Notes under the pieces: generated by a model
What the model saw: only the letters and a program-made list of their open reading frames with translations
Told to the model about the DNA's origin: nothing
The model's database searches: none
Shown: in pieces, positions 11,419-24,300 of the stretch
Position numbering within the stretch: position 1 is the first letter of the stretch
Layout: every line of letters starts with the position of its first letter
Program-made: the position numbers and the translations under genes
NCBI GenBank assembly: GCA_963966185.1
Contig: CAWZYM010000348.1
Coordinates: 258,501 to 322,500, forward strand
Direction: 5' to 3'
Length of the DNA: 64,000 nt
DNA from: Rhabditoides inermis
Lineage: Eukaryota; Nematoda; Chromadorea; Rhabditida; Rhabditidae

Positions 11419-14093
11419 AGAGAGAAGGAGAGAAAGAGAGAGGGAGAGAGAGAGAGGAAGAGAGAGGGAGAGGGAGAGAGCTGCCTCACCTGGAAGAGGG
11501 ACTCGAGTCCGAGGGTGGCCTTGAGCGCGCGCACCGACGAGGCGTACAGCATGCGGCGACGCACGGGAGCCTCGTCCGGGCAGCTGAACAGAATCTTAGT
11601 TGGGTAGATTAGGGAAGATCAAATAGCGAAAATAGCTCGTGTCCCTCTATAGCAGTCTTTGCGTCTTTGCCTCTCTCTTCTGCTATACTATGTGATTCGT
11701 TCATTTGCAACTTACAGTCGCGTACCATACCTTGCCCATCCGCATACCCACAATATCGGATCAATTTACCAAACTGTGATTATTTGAAAAACTTGAGCAG
11801 GTAAAATACATGTCGATTGAAAAATTGAAAACAAACAAGACTCACTACTGGACGAAGATGACCTTGTTGAGCTTGGATCCGCCCTCGGTGCCCTGCCTCT
11901 GCACCTGCACCTCCACATCCACGGCAGCGTACCTGAGAAGGGGCGAGAGGTTCTCTCTCTCTCTCTCTCTCCCTCTCTCTCTCTCTCCCTCTCTCTCCCT
12001 CTGTCTCTCTCTCTCTCCCCTCTCCCTCCCCCCCTCACCTGCACTCCTTGCCGCTGCTCACCACCTTCTTGAGGTCCTCGACGAAGGCCGAGTACGGCGC
12101 GCCCTTCTCTCCCGTAGTCTCGACGATGATCGACGTGTCGTCATCGGAGATCTACAAATAATTGTATCCTCTTTGATGCTCTATGCCTTGAATTTAAAAG
12201 AGGCTCAAAAGATTGTTTAGAAGAGGATTTGCGAGAAAACTGATCAGAGATCTACAAGCAAATCGTGTACCACACTTCCCTCTGCTAGTCTATCCCTCGA
12301 GCCTAAGAAAACGCCTTCGAAACACTGTTTCGCCAAATTTGAAACGCGACGGCTTCTCGACAGTTCCGAATGTGACCACTACCCAACTACTTAAAAGTAC
12401 CGTATCCCCCAAACTACCGTACCCTGAAGATGATGTAGCTGTGCTGGTGCTTGTTGTGCAGCAGATCGTAGGCGTTCTTGCACGAGGCATCAATCTTCAC
12501 TCCAGAGGCCTGCACAAATCAATCAATACCCGACTCCAAAACCAACCAAATGTAAACGTAGGTTTTATTGTAATTTATATCACAAGAGAATTGTATATAA
12601 ATATGCTTTCGAACATTGCTCTGTGTAGAGAGAGAGAAGAGAGAATGTGGGAAGAATGAGAGATGAAGATACTCTAAAGCGACTCAAAACTGGTGTAGAG
12701 ACAAACTGGGGGCCCGAAGTGAAACACGCTGCTGGAATCTGGGTATGCAAATTAGACATACTCACTCAATCGATAAATCGACACACACCGCACACACACA
12801 CTCAGCACAGGCAAATGAGAGGAGAAGAACGAGATGAGGACACGCAACAACAGCACACAACGGGTTAGGGAGAGAGGAAGAGGAGGGGTGAGTGGGGTTG
12901 CCAGAGCACACGCAGGCAAATCGACGCCTCCGAGACCCGCTCAGTTGTCCGCGTACTTCTCAGTCAGCTTCGTGATCAGCTCCTTGTGCGACATCTCAGA
13001 CTCGTCAGAGACCTAAACAACATACAGTGAGTAACGTAACCGTATTCAAACTACAGTAATCCGCGTACCTGGAACTGGAGAATCTTGCCGGTTCCGAGCG
13101 ACGACTTGATGGCAGAGGCCGACGAGGCGTACACCATCTTCTTCTTGATCGAAGCTCCGTCGGGGCACCTGAACAAGAAATGTGAATGTACGGTAATAAT
13201 ATTGCAACTACAGTAACCTCTACAGTACTACTCACAGCTGGATGAAGACAATCTTGTCCATCTTCGAGGCTCCGGCGCCGACGCGAGAGCAAGTGAACTT
13301 GAAGTCGAACACGGCATAGCGGCAGTCAGTGAAGTCTCCGGTGCGCGACTCAAACGACATCAATGAAATCATAACACATAAACAAAACGTGTAAATAACT
13401 CTTAATACAATACCATTAGTTCTCTACTGTCCTACTGTGTACTTGCTCACCTTGATGTCGTCGCAGAACTTCTGGAAGGCGGCCTTCGAGTTGTCCTCGT
13501 AGTCGTCTCCCTCCACTCCGAGATCCGCCTGAGTGACGGCAGTCTCGACGACAACCTCGCGCTCCTGCAAAACGAAACAATTACTATTGTAATGTTAATT
13601 ACATATAGTTTAAACAAAAGAGTAAATAAAAAAGAAAACAGACACGCACCTCGATCTTGAAGATGATGTAGCGGAACTCCTTCTTGCCCTCAGAGAGCTT
13701 CTGGAAGGTCGACTGAACGTCGGGGTTGACGAGCACTCCAGAGGTCGACTGAAACACTCGGCACTCCAATCACACACACGCACACACATGCCAAATAGTT
13801 AGTTCAAAGTACGCAATCGATGTTAGCCAATTCGTCATCACAATCCCACTCGAATCTCATTCTCAGTCATGCAAGAGCGTGCTGTAACGCACGCCGGATG
13901 AGTCACATCCAGAAAGAGAGAGGGACTGCAGGGTCGATATTAGGGCATGACTAAGTGGTCAATGGAACATGGGCGCGGGAAACTATGGGCTACACAGTCT
14001 ACAAATACATTTCAAACATTTACATTTTAAATAAGTCCCCGAGACTCACCATTGTCTGTGTAGGTTTTGTTGAGTGGGTGAAGCGGACACCGA
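11152..14093 (-). CDS. unc-60: ADF/cofilin, UNC-60B-type isoform (shares ATG exon)
   Basis: ADF/cofilin severs and recycles actin filaments; in C. elegans the B isoform is the muscle form. Exon 1 is 14093-14050 and contributes only the ATG. It joins 12509-12423, 12151-12039, 11932-11846, 11583-11490 and 11226-11152 in phase to about 152 residues, the usual UNC-60B length. Recognisable segments are [56 protein letters not shown] and the end SDLMASQRM. The A-type exons lie inside its first intron, so the two products must come from alternative splicing of one transcript, exactly as in C. elegans. A TTTCAG acceptor at 14094-14099 marks a likely trans-splice or 5'UTR junction. Introns hold GA and CT microsatellites. 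Confidence 0.93.
12941..14093 (-). CDS. unc-60: ADF/cofilin, UNC-60A-type isoform (shares ATG exon)
   Basis: This is the broadly expressed-type cofilin of the same locus. The ATG exon (14093-14050) joins 13748-13650, 13564-13451, 13348-13236, 13168-13069 and 13012-12941 in phase to about 166 residues, close to the 165 of C. elegans UNC-60A. Cofilin hallmarks are [48 protein letters not shown] (the G-actin and F-actin binding helix) and [13 protein letters not shown] at the end. It has its own stop at 12941-12943, so readthrough to the B exons is impossible and the choice is made at the first splice. Confidence 0.95.
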
Positions 14094-16700
14094 CTGAAAG
14101 CGAGAACGATAAGTTTCAATAAGAATTGCGTCATAAAACGCGACAAACAATCGCGAAAACAATCTCGAAAAGTTCGCGGATAATTGTTCGAGAACGATGA
14201 GAGAACAGAGTGAGAAGGCTCAGCACGCACGCACAAATCGATGGATCAAGAGGACAGGTGGCGAAAAATACGCAGCAGTTCGCGAAAACAGAGCCGAGAA
14301 CGACTCAAATAATCAACAACACGAGATAATATCCTGTTAAATAGCGAAACGTGGCACAGACGCCCGTCGAGAGCGAAGATAGCAAAGCGGTGACTCATCA
14401 TAATGCACATTTTCATATCGGGGTCACGTTTGTCAGCACTCGCTGCGAGATGCGCAGCTAATACCAACACAACCCCCTTCCGCCCATCAGCAAATATCGA
14501 TCGATCCGGCGAGGAACGCGATTCGACATACCCGAGGAGAGAATGCGCTCAGCACACAGACCAAGAACTCCCGACCAGTGTTCCAAGAATGTGAAACGAA
14601 AAATGTCAAGACGCACTCGCGCAGTATCGCCCACACACACAGCCGGCAAAACCTTAAATCCGGCAGATGTGCGTCTGCGCTTCACTTAAACCATCTGGCG
14701 AACGCTGACAAAATCGATGCGAGCACGTAGTGTGTATGATAGCAAGCGATAAAAACAAGCGATCCAGTGAGACTGAAGATATCTCACAGAGAGAAAAAAG
14801 TCGATAGAGTGAAGGCAAACACTCGACCCAGTGTTCGCGGCGCTCTGACCGGGGCGGGGTGCGCTGCTATGCACAGCCGCGGAAAAAAAGTGTGTGCAGT
14901 GTGGCCGGGGGTGGTGGAAACGCGAGAGAGGGAGTAGTGAGCGCGCGCTACTAGGAGAGGACAGACAAGAGCCGGGCCGACGATGACTCTCACATATAGA
15001 CTGACCTCGGGGCAGGCAATCGCCACTCTACTGCGCGCGAGAGAGAGAGAGAGAAGACACAGTGTACGGAAACAGCCGGCTGCCACTGACCGCTACTACA
15101 AAGCGACGAGTATACGACGGGTAGCCGATGTGCGCAGCAGCTGACTCACCAACCGCTCAACGGCCGAGCCACAACAATGACGGCAAAGTGGGCGGATATT
15201 GATCGCTATTTCGAAATGTTCATATGTAAATCGCCCATTCTCGAAAGTGCATGCTAATTATGAAAAGTGGAACAGGCGCGATGAGCTGAGCGTGAGATGC
15301 AGTGTTTCGAAAAAAAAAACGCGCGCGCAAAATGCTGACAAAACCAAAACTCAGCGCGGTGGTCTGTCGCGGGGCTGTGCGAGAGGTGCAAAAATGGAAC
15401 GCGACACTCGAGCGGGGGCTAAAGTGGTCTATCTCTCGTCAGCTAGAAGAGCACAGTCACTGATGGACGGGGAGGGGAACGATTATTTGTGTACGCGACG
15501 AGAGCGCGAGTGAGTGAGCGAGGAGGGACAGGGTCGATTGATGAGGGTCAAGACACGGGGCGATAGGGCAAACGCAGAGAGTGTAGACGGCAGCTGCCAG
15601 CGGTCACAGACGATAGAGGGGGGAAAAGAAAAGGACACACCAAGCAATATGCAGCCCCCACACTGAAGACAACGCGCAGCGCCGGCGCGACTCGAAAAAC
15701 GCACGAAAAAAGGAACACGCGCGCGCGCCAAATTCAAACCGGCGAATCAGCGCCGCCGGCCACGCCCATTTCGCGAATTGCCGCCGATCGCAGCCGTTCA
15801 AATTGTCGCGTTCATTGCACACCTTAATTACTTAATTAACCTGTCATACTTCATATTAAACTAATCTAACCAATCGCATACGTGAAAAACTCGCCCGTCG
15901 CACTCACCAAAATCGCAACATACGCACGTCGTGAGTACTTTTATCACAACTGCGGGGGAGTAGTTGAATGCGGGGCAACAGCGGGAGGGGCGATCGGGGC
16001 AACTGGCTGCCCGGCACTTTACACCGCGTTCACCCCCGGCACTGCCCCGAGGGCTGCTCTGCCCCCTGCAGACTCCGGGACAATGTGTGCGCAGCGCAAA
16101 CCCACATCTGGATGCCTCGCCATCGCCACAAAAACGCCAGCGGTCCACACAAAAAAACAGCGGTTGTGAAACGCGAACCACTTTCGCAATGGATAAGAAG
16201 AAATGAAATGAGTGCAACTGGCGGAGGGTATTTATCCACACTGGCGAGTAGGCGGTTGTCGAAACCAAGTCTCTCTCTCTCCATCTCTATCTCTCTCGCG
16301 GGAACAACTGTCATATCAGCTAGGAGTGGAGCGAATCGATGAGCCATTTACTTTGATATCCGATTGTCTCCTCTGACTCACCTCCCCCACATCATAAGGA
16401 ACGGTTCTTCTTCTCGTTCCTGCCTCACACGTCAGCTGTTCGCAAAAAGCCCTATCACAATAATCAAACGGGCTCGAATCTTGATCATGCTTTAGTGACG
16501 CGGGCGGTCGTCAAAACACGATGACGAAACAGCCCCATCTTCTCGAATGCTTTATACACATAAGTACATCATAATATATAATACATGCGTATGATACAAG
16601 GATTCAACTCAAAATACAGTAAATCAGCATCTCAAAGACTTGTAGTGCATAACGGCTCAAGTAGCTCACAAACCCATCTATTAAACGAAAACAAGCTACA
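14094..16700. other. Upstream region of unc-60, no gene seen
   Basis: About 2.6 kb between the unc-60 ATG exon and the gid8 stop. It is moderately GC-rich, with CG-rich patches at 15300-15800 and 15950-16170. Open frames on both strands lack consistent splice phase or recognisable motifs. It presumably contains the unc-60 promoter, but I cannot point to individual sites. Confidence 0.5.
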
Positions 16701-16776
16701 AGCATGGTCAAATTACGCAAAATACACAGTACCGTAACCATAAGTGCTACAGTACCCTCCCTGCCCTACCGTACAC

Positions 16777-19403
16777 CTAGCAGGTGGTGCTGTCATCCCT
16801 GTCGCGGCTGGCGAACAGCTGGCGGGCGACCGTCACCGAATCGCGAGACAGCGGGTCGTGAGGCGAGAGCTGCTGCTGCAACAACACGCATTGACTATAT
16901 CTTTTCACTATCTTTTATTGAAAATTTAATGATCTTCTATAGTCAGTGTAAATTTTAATGGAAGTCAACATTGGACAAAGTAGACACCACTTGTTCATAC
17001 GGTTGTCGAAACCAAGTCATAGTGAAGTAGTGGCCAGTCTTTTCAAACTACTTCGAATTATTTGTACTATGCCTTGCCACGTCTTCGAATTACTTCAGAA
17101 TCAAAAAGACTGTCCGCGCCTTGAAATCTTCATCTCCAGAACACCACTCTCCACCCTCGATCTGTGGTCCCCCACCCTTGCAGCAAACACACGGCGCGGG
17201 GCAGATTACACAGGCAGAGCGAGGCGGCACGTGAGAAGCCATCCCACCACCACCACCAATCAACACGGGAACACCACAACTCACCAATCTACTCAAAACA
17301 AATCCCTCACTTACAACTATTATCACTAGTTGTTTGTTCATTGTTGTTTTGTTTGTGATAATTCTGAAGACGTCCTGAACACGTCTCACTCTGAAAGGCT
17401 GCGAATTCGCTATTTCTTGCTATTGACAAAAATAGTAAAAATCAGAGAATTCGTCTTTCAAGAGAAGCCATCCCACTACCACAACCACTCACAGTCATCT
17501 GCATCACTGCATCTCATCCAATCAACACGGGAACTGTGCATCACTAATCACCACAATCCACAAAGCAACTCAATGTGGATCACTTGAGTAGCGGTCAGGC
17601 TCTTCGATTATTCGATAATGTCCTCGCAACTGCATCTTGCATCCGAAACGCCTTCCACAAAAAAAACTAGTAACTCATTCCGGAGAGAGTACTATCAGAA
17701 GCGAGAGAGCTGGAGAGCATTTTTCGATGGGGTCTTTAATGCAACCCATCTGAAACACCTCTCTCACCCGACCATCATTCTAAATCTCTTTTCCAGTACT
17801 CTACAAGGGACGTGGACAGTGAGAGTAACAAGCGGCGCACTTTCGATCCAATCCCGAACACCCCTCTCTCTCACCTGTGACCAGACCATCATCCTGAACA
17901 GGCCCTCGAGTCGGCTGGACGAGGGCAGACCCTGCGACGACAGCACCGCCGCGTTCACCTCCGTCGACACCTGCAGCAAATCGAACAAGTTATTCAGAAT
18001 CAAATAATTCAGTCCTGTAGCAAATAGCAAGCACCATGTCAACTCACTCTCAACTATTGAACGACATGATTCTTTCCTGCAGCACAGAGTCTCAAATCTC
18101 GTTATCTCCATTCCACTCTACAGGACTGTTTATACTACACAACGCGTCAACTTGACGCGCTGCGTCAAGCGTCAAAGTTGACGCCTCGCGTCAAGAATTT
18201 TGACGCCCCGCGTCAAGAACGTTGACGCCCCGCGTCAAAACTTGACGCGCTGAGTCAAAGTGACATCACTTTTCCTTTGTTTTTTTTGACGCAAAATTCT
18301 TGACGCGAGGCGTCAACTTTGCACTTGACGCAGCGCGTCAAGTTGACGCGTTGTGTAGTATAAACAGTCCTTAAGTCCTCTCTTTCTATTCAAAAGTTAG
18401 CGAGATTGTCATGTATTTCACTATCCTGCCACAACCCACAACCCGATGACAGGATTGTGAAACCGGTGGCGACTATACGCCGCCTTCCCGATTCTGATTC
18501 GATTCCCTCCCCCATTCAGGAGGAGCCTGGAGTTCTACTTGAACAACCATTGATATTGATTGTGCATATCTCGGTATTGATATCATATTGATAATGATAA
18601 TCCAGAAGGAGCATCGACCCTACCATCTGTCGGTGCCCGTCTGCTAGCAGCTCGGCGAACGGCGACTCGTCCGGGCGCTCGAACGCGAGCAGGGCAAACG
18701 TGCGCTCCAGACGGGACAACTGAAGTTGTCATTACAAGAGAGAAAGCCTTCGCCACTTTGCTCCACCTTCCCACTTCCAAATCTACGTTCATATTAGATT
18801 CTAAATCTTATTAACGATTATGTTTTGAACGCGCCATAACCATGATTACTATAAAGATTTGATATGAAGTAGTGAGATGAAAGTGACGATTATTCCACGA
18901 AGTATTATCTTAAAACGAGAAAGATGGAATATAAAACTTTTTTCACCTGCGACTCGTTGAGCTTGGCCTCAGTGGAGAGGTTCTCCTGGGCGAACGCCAG
19001 TGCGGCAGCAAGATCCCTGTGAAAATAAAGGTTTCAATTAAAATAATACATCTTCATATCTACCAAAACTTGCTAATAAATTTCTTTAACCATAATGTAT
19101 TCGGGAGCAACAAGCAGTATCAAGACGCGGCACACCACATTCCACACACACTAGCCTTATCTCAGATTCATACCACCAACAAGTGATACGCTTCACAAAC
19201 TATATGAAATAGACCACGTATGTTGAATTTTAATCTAGCAGGCACATAATTAAAATTAAATAAAAGAATTACTTTAATAAAAATAATAATTGAAATTAAA
19301 ATTACTCACCCTCCGCGGATGATCTCTATGAGCTGCTGCTGCATGAGGTGGAAGCGCACCTCAGAGTTCTGCTCCAGGAGAGACGGGCACAAGGAAGTGA
19401 CCT

Positions 19404-19454
<51 letters not shown>

Positions 19455-19725
19455 ATCTCTCACACACACGCTTTCTTTCTCTCTTTCTCTCCCTCTCTGC
19501 TCTCTCTCCCTCTCTCTGCTCTCTCTCTCGCGCGCCCTTTCTGTCTCTCAGCGAAAAACACACTACTACTACTAACAAAATTTTATCCTGCTAGTTTGAC
19601 TGCAAATGACTCTGACAGAATTAACAATGCACAGCACAGAGCACTTATGAGCGAGGCGTGAAAGAGAAACATAATATCCTCAGCTCACACCACCCATCGT
19701 AACTTGTCGTTGTCGATGGCCTCTT

Positions 19726-19790
<65 letters not shown>

Positions 19791-20930
19791 GCTAGTGTGG
19801 AGGGCGTATTTCTTACACAAGGTAATTAACCCATGAACATGAATCAAACAAGCAAAACCTCTTCTCACCTTGTCGATAGCCTCCTTGATCTGTCCGTGCA
19901 AGATAGCGTCGCGGATCTCAACTCGAGCCTCCAGAAGCTCCATCTGGAAACTCTCTTTCTCATTCTCACTACCTCTCCCTTTTTCTGTCTGCCTCTCTTT
20001 TTCACAGCCACACAAAAGACATTATTGTTAGATACGTAATCACAAATCACACCTCATATTGTTAACAAAATAGCAAGCAAAAACATTCCCCGATCGGACC
20101 CCCGGTGTTATACTACTGAGAACTTACTTTCCTTCACACACCACGCTGTTGTGTGATGTAAGTTCAGTAATAAAATAACGTCTCCGGATCCGGATGCAGA
20201 AGTCTGACCTGACTGTCATCCAACTGCTGTCCGCTCTCCCTGCACAGCAGCTCGGCAGCCTCTCTGTGACCCTCGCTGATCAGATAGTCCACCACCAGAC
20301 GGGTCACGTCCGACGAGGTCGGGGGAGGGGTCACGCCTAGATATTCACATATAGCCTGCGTCGGAGAGATCCTTAGTTTCCTATTTAACTTGCTCGCAGC
20401 TCGAAATACGGTGTCATAACCGTACGTCTCTCTTGTTTTGCGCGCTATTGCCGAGAGGTGACTCTCCGTCTTCCTATGATCTCTGAATCAGTGCTGATAA
20501 ACAACAATTCCAAGAGTACGCGAGGTCGCGAGGGGGCGAGGGCGATGCGAACAACAACAACGCGATGATATTACTTGTGTAAAACATATTATGACCGTAA
20601 TGAATTTGAGTACCCGAACATTGTGCGACAGTCACAGTTCTCAATCCGCTTGATCAAAACTATAGACATATGATTTGTTTATATATTTCGACTCGCATCT
20701 TGGCGGCGCGTATCCGGCGTCCCTCTCCTCCACTGCAGACTGCGTCTCGTCCTCGGTCAACTCGCCCTCCTCGGAAGACGACGGCGAGTAGGAGCGCGAC
20801 GACCGGTCTGTGTCGTCGTCGTAGTCCTACAAGTTGTTTTGGTTACAAAGTAGTCAATCGATAATCGTACCACGCGGTCGTCGGCCGGTCGCCAGAGCCG
20901 CGGGTGCTGCGGCGGCTCGATCGGATTCAT
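16777..20930 (-). CDS. gid8: GID8/TWA1-like CTLH E3 ligase subunit
   Basis: GID8/TWA1 is a scaffold of the CTLH (GID) ubiquitin ligase. Nine exons join in phase: 20930-20871, 20826-20693, 20482-20209, 19943-19869, 19401-19310, 19016-18947, 18719-18624, 17970-17875 and 16875-16777. A LisH-type helix (TSSDVTRLVVDYLISEGH) leads into a CTLH segment (ARVEIRDAILHGQIKEAID) and a CRA-type region (SEVRFHLMQQQLIEIIR, ALAFAQENL, ERTFALLAFERPDESPF, EVNAAVL). A normal GID8 is about 230 residues; this one carries an extra N-terminal portion of about 115 residues rich in Asp/Ser/Glu (DYDDDTDRSSRS, SSSEEGELTEDE). The gene is head to head with NCBP3. Its last intron holds a palindromic MITE. Exon 3 is the source or target of an exact 82-bp inverted duplication at 24002-24083. 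Confidence 0.88.
18122..18371. mobile_element. Palindromic 250-bp MITE full of TTGACGC motifs
   Basis: It begins AGGACTGTTTATACTACAC and ends with the exact inverse. The terminal inverted repeats are about 48 bp and look perfect. The interior is packed with about a dozen copies of TTGACGC or GCGTCAA in both directions. It lies in a gid8 intron (between exons 18719-18624 and 17970-17875). No ORF. Target-site duplication is not obvious. Confidence 0.9.
19411..19452. repeat. (CT)n microsatellite in a gid8 intron
   Basis: Perfect CT dinucleotides followed by degenerate CT-rich sequence to about 19540. A second perfect tract lies at about 19730-19787. On the gid8 transcript these read as GA. Confidence 0.95.
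20288..20369 (-). repeat. 82-bp block, gid8-exon member of an exact inverted pair
   Basis: This block of gid8 exon 3 is identical over 82 bases to 24002-24083 on the other strand. It encodes SPTQAICEYLGVTPPP through the start of the LisH helix. Confidence 0.95.
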
Positions 20931-21339
20931 GTTTACCTGTAATAGGAATGAATAAGAAAATTCAAATAGGAATGAAAAAATAACAACAAAAACAAGAACA
21001 AACATGGCGGGAGCGCGTGGGTGTCATAGAGTGTGTGAAATGAGAGAGAACAGACAGCGAGAAATTGTTGGTGGGTCGCAAAATTTCTAAAATATTATCA
21101 TTTGAGCACTCGTTCTTTAGCTTTTTTGAATTTTTATAATTGGAAAAATGGTCTCTACGGTTTTTTTTTGTTTATTTGATAGTAGTAAGTTGATCGCAAA
21201 GTCCCTGATCGCAAATAATCATATCTAAGACATTTTAATTTAACTTACGTCTTAGAAAACGTCTTTTTCTTCGCTTGTTTGTCGGTCGAACTTGTCAGCT
21301 TCATTGCTTCAAGTATTCGCCTATTCCAGGGTTATCATC
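20931..21339. promoter_or_regulatory. Shared head-to-head promoter region of gid8 and NCBP3
   Basis: Only 409 bp separate the two start codons, which point away from each other. An ATTACAG acceptor precedes the gid8 ATG by a few bases, and CTATTCCAG precedes the NCBP3 ATG by 11 bases. Both could be trans-splice sites or ends of short 5'UTR introns. No TATA-like element stands out. Confidence 0.6.
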
Positions 21340-24300
21340 ATGGACGATATCGAGGTCGACTACGACGAGGGCCCGCTCGCCGACGAGTCTGCCGCGCCGT
21401 CCGTCGAGAAAGCCGTGAGTTCCGGACTCTTACATTTCTTCAAATTATGCGATTGTTTCGTATTGTTGAACGTATTTTTGTACACCATCGCCTCCCTCTT
21501 TCATCCGGTGTTGCAGGTTGAGCAGCTGCAGCAGCGTTCGTCTGGCGAGGTTGCTGATGTCGTCGCAGTCAAGCCCGTCCGACCCGGGGTGAGTATAAGA
21601 TTTTTATACTATTCCTCAGCTCTCTGTTCTCTGATTTCGAAACACAAAGACGAATATTTATCGTGATTTTCAAATCACTGTCTCTTTCCTAAGTCTCTTT
21701 CAAACTCCCGTTATAGTATTAAAAAGTTTATTATGCATGTGAGAGATACCGTGCAAGACATTATATAATCATCGATTGTATACGGTATGAAAGAAATATG
21801 AAATGAAATGAAAGATAACGAAAGCATCAATTGTTGACAACAGCCTATAGTCGCCTCTCCTTGCATACAATCAAATCGAACGTGTATTTATTCGAAATCG
21901 CAATCATGGTCATGACGCGTATGATCACTCCTCTCCTACGATGATTGTGTAACAAGAACATACATGGTCTTAGGTTTCTGTGCCGAATGGAAAGAGGAAA
22001 GTGCAGGTAATCAACCATTCGTATCTATATCTAGCTTGCTTAGTAGCATACTATTCTGCTTAGTGTATACTCGGTGTTCTTCATATTGTTCCGATTTGTT
22101 AGTATTGTGGTAGTTGTATTTTTAAGAACAGTGAGTGAGAGCGAAGGTCTCTCTAGCTTTGAATGGATGACAATATCGCTATTAATAATTCACCGAGGGC
22201 CCTACGAAGTTCTACTAATTCCATTGAGAATTGATTATGTCATTGACGAAGCCGCGTGAGGGTTTATATTTAGGTTTGTAGAATTGGAATTTATGAAGCT
22301 AATCGAGATGTTGAATTTCTTTATTTAGTTTTATATTTATATTCATATCACATCTCATCAATCCGCATGATCCGCAATTAATTTTTTTTAATCAGCTTAA
22401 AAACATAAATTCAAAGTTGTAAAAATCTTCCACGTTTGTAACCAGTTACATACTAGACCTACCATCTGCGGTCAATTCACACTCGTCGAGCACTGAGCGA
22501 GCACCGACTAATTCGATCAGTGCCAGTTCGCCCCCCTCTCCACTCGGACTCGACCCAATGTGGCCAACATTGCTCGATTCGAAAATCTCGCCCTTCGATC
22601 TCCGCACCCGTAAAAGTGGACGCGCGTTGTCGCTTTTTGCTGCCCGGCACTGTTCTCCACGTCTCTGACTCTGCCCCTCGTGTTTTTCGTCGGTCCCTTG
22701 GAAGTAGTTGCATTCGGGGCGGCCGCATTTGCCCTATCGTGCTCGTCCATTCGACATGCATGGCAAGAGTCGATTGCGTCCCCCGGCGTGGCAGCAGCGC
22801 CCCGAGCGGCGACTCTCAATTAATTGAATGAACGTGTGCATGCGCAGGGTCGCTTGCCGAGTGACCACTGGCGCATTGTCATTTGTCGCCCGCGCCAGTC
22901 GAAATCACGCCTCGAACCAAGGCCACACTGTGTCGAAGGTTCAAAAAACATGTGCCGCCGGCCACCGCCGGGATGCTATGCCCCCCGTCTCCGATTCGAT
23001 AATGAATCGCGGCGGGTGTCATTGCGCATGCATCTCCCACGCACATCGCTCGCCTCCGCATTCTCCGCAATGCAGCAATCATTCTTCGTCCTCTTGGCCG
23101 TGCGCATAGACGCGAGCCGGAATGACAGGGGGATGCTGTCAGGGATGCCTCGGCGCCACGTCAATTGGATGCCTATTCTGACTGCCGGGCAGCAGCGGAG
23201 CGCATTCGTTATTCGCGGTCGTTGGCTGGGGCAGCAGCAGCAACGCGCTCGTCGTCGCTCCGCTCTCTCTACCGTCCATAATTGGCGTGTGCATGTGGGT
23301 GTGTGTGCATGGCCGGCTGTCTCTCTCTGGCCCTGCTCTCTCTCCCCTCTCACTCGCCCCTCACTGCCTCCTCGTCCGATCGATGGGCGGGCGGGCAGGC
23401 AGGCAGGCAGCCGGGCCGTCGACGGGCGCTCGCTCGCTCGCCCCGCCCCCTCCGCGCAGCCACAATCGAAGCGAGCCACGTCGCTGACCGGCTGTCTCCG
23501 CACATGCTTATTCCGATCTGATCCCCTCCCTCCCCCACCCTCACCTAACAATCCCCCAAGGGAGCTCGCTCGCCGCCTGAGCTTATCTCAACCTCGATGC
23601 TAGGTACAGGTGAGCAAAGTTTCAGGTGTGCGAGCGGCCCCCGAGCTATTTCTGTGTACTGTATTCCTCTACCTCCTGCATATTGTGCTATTCGAATATG
23701 GTGTGTCTCTGTGTGATTTGGCCATCTGTCGTCTCTGGTTCTCACGCGCACACAGCAGGCATTCCCGTGGGTGCGCAGGCACAGCGAGAACACTGGACTG
23801 GCTGGCGTGGCATCGATTGAATGCTCTATTGGCATGGTACATCTCGCACACAGCTGCGATGACTGTACATCTGGCTGCGAGCTGCGTGTCTGTGTGTCAG
23901 TGTCTGCCCCGCATGACTGTACCGAGAACGTGAATGTGTGTGTGTCTAGTACAATCGCGCACCTCCCGCCCTTTGCCTGTGATTGTGAGGTTGCCTTTTT
24001 CTCTCTCCGACGCAGGCTATATGTGAATATCTAGGCGTGACCCCTCCCCCGACCTCGTCGGACGTGACCCGTCTGGTGGTGGATTTCGGCAGTCGTCGTT
24101 GTTCGCACCGAATCGATCATCTCGGCGACATGGGTGTCAGTTTGGGAGTTGATGGTTGATGGGCGCAGCCGCCGGCATCGGCGTCGCCGTTTCGATCTTA
24201 TCGTCCGCCGACTACGACGGACACACCAATTTGGGTTAGCAGTAGCCGACGAGAACTGCACTGCTTTCGCAATTTGCGTATCTCGTAGTAGAGTTGCACG

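Noticed and set aside
11005..11607. Long Arg/Glu-rich plus-strand ORF
   Set aside because: It is the GA microsatellite of a unc-60B intron read together with antisense of two cofilin exons.
22824..23603. 259-codon plus-strand ORF in NCBP3 intron 3
   Set aside because: GC-rich region where several frames on both strands are open at once; no domain, no phase-compatible splice sites.
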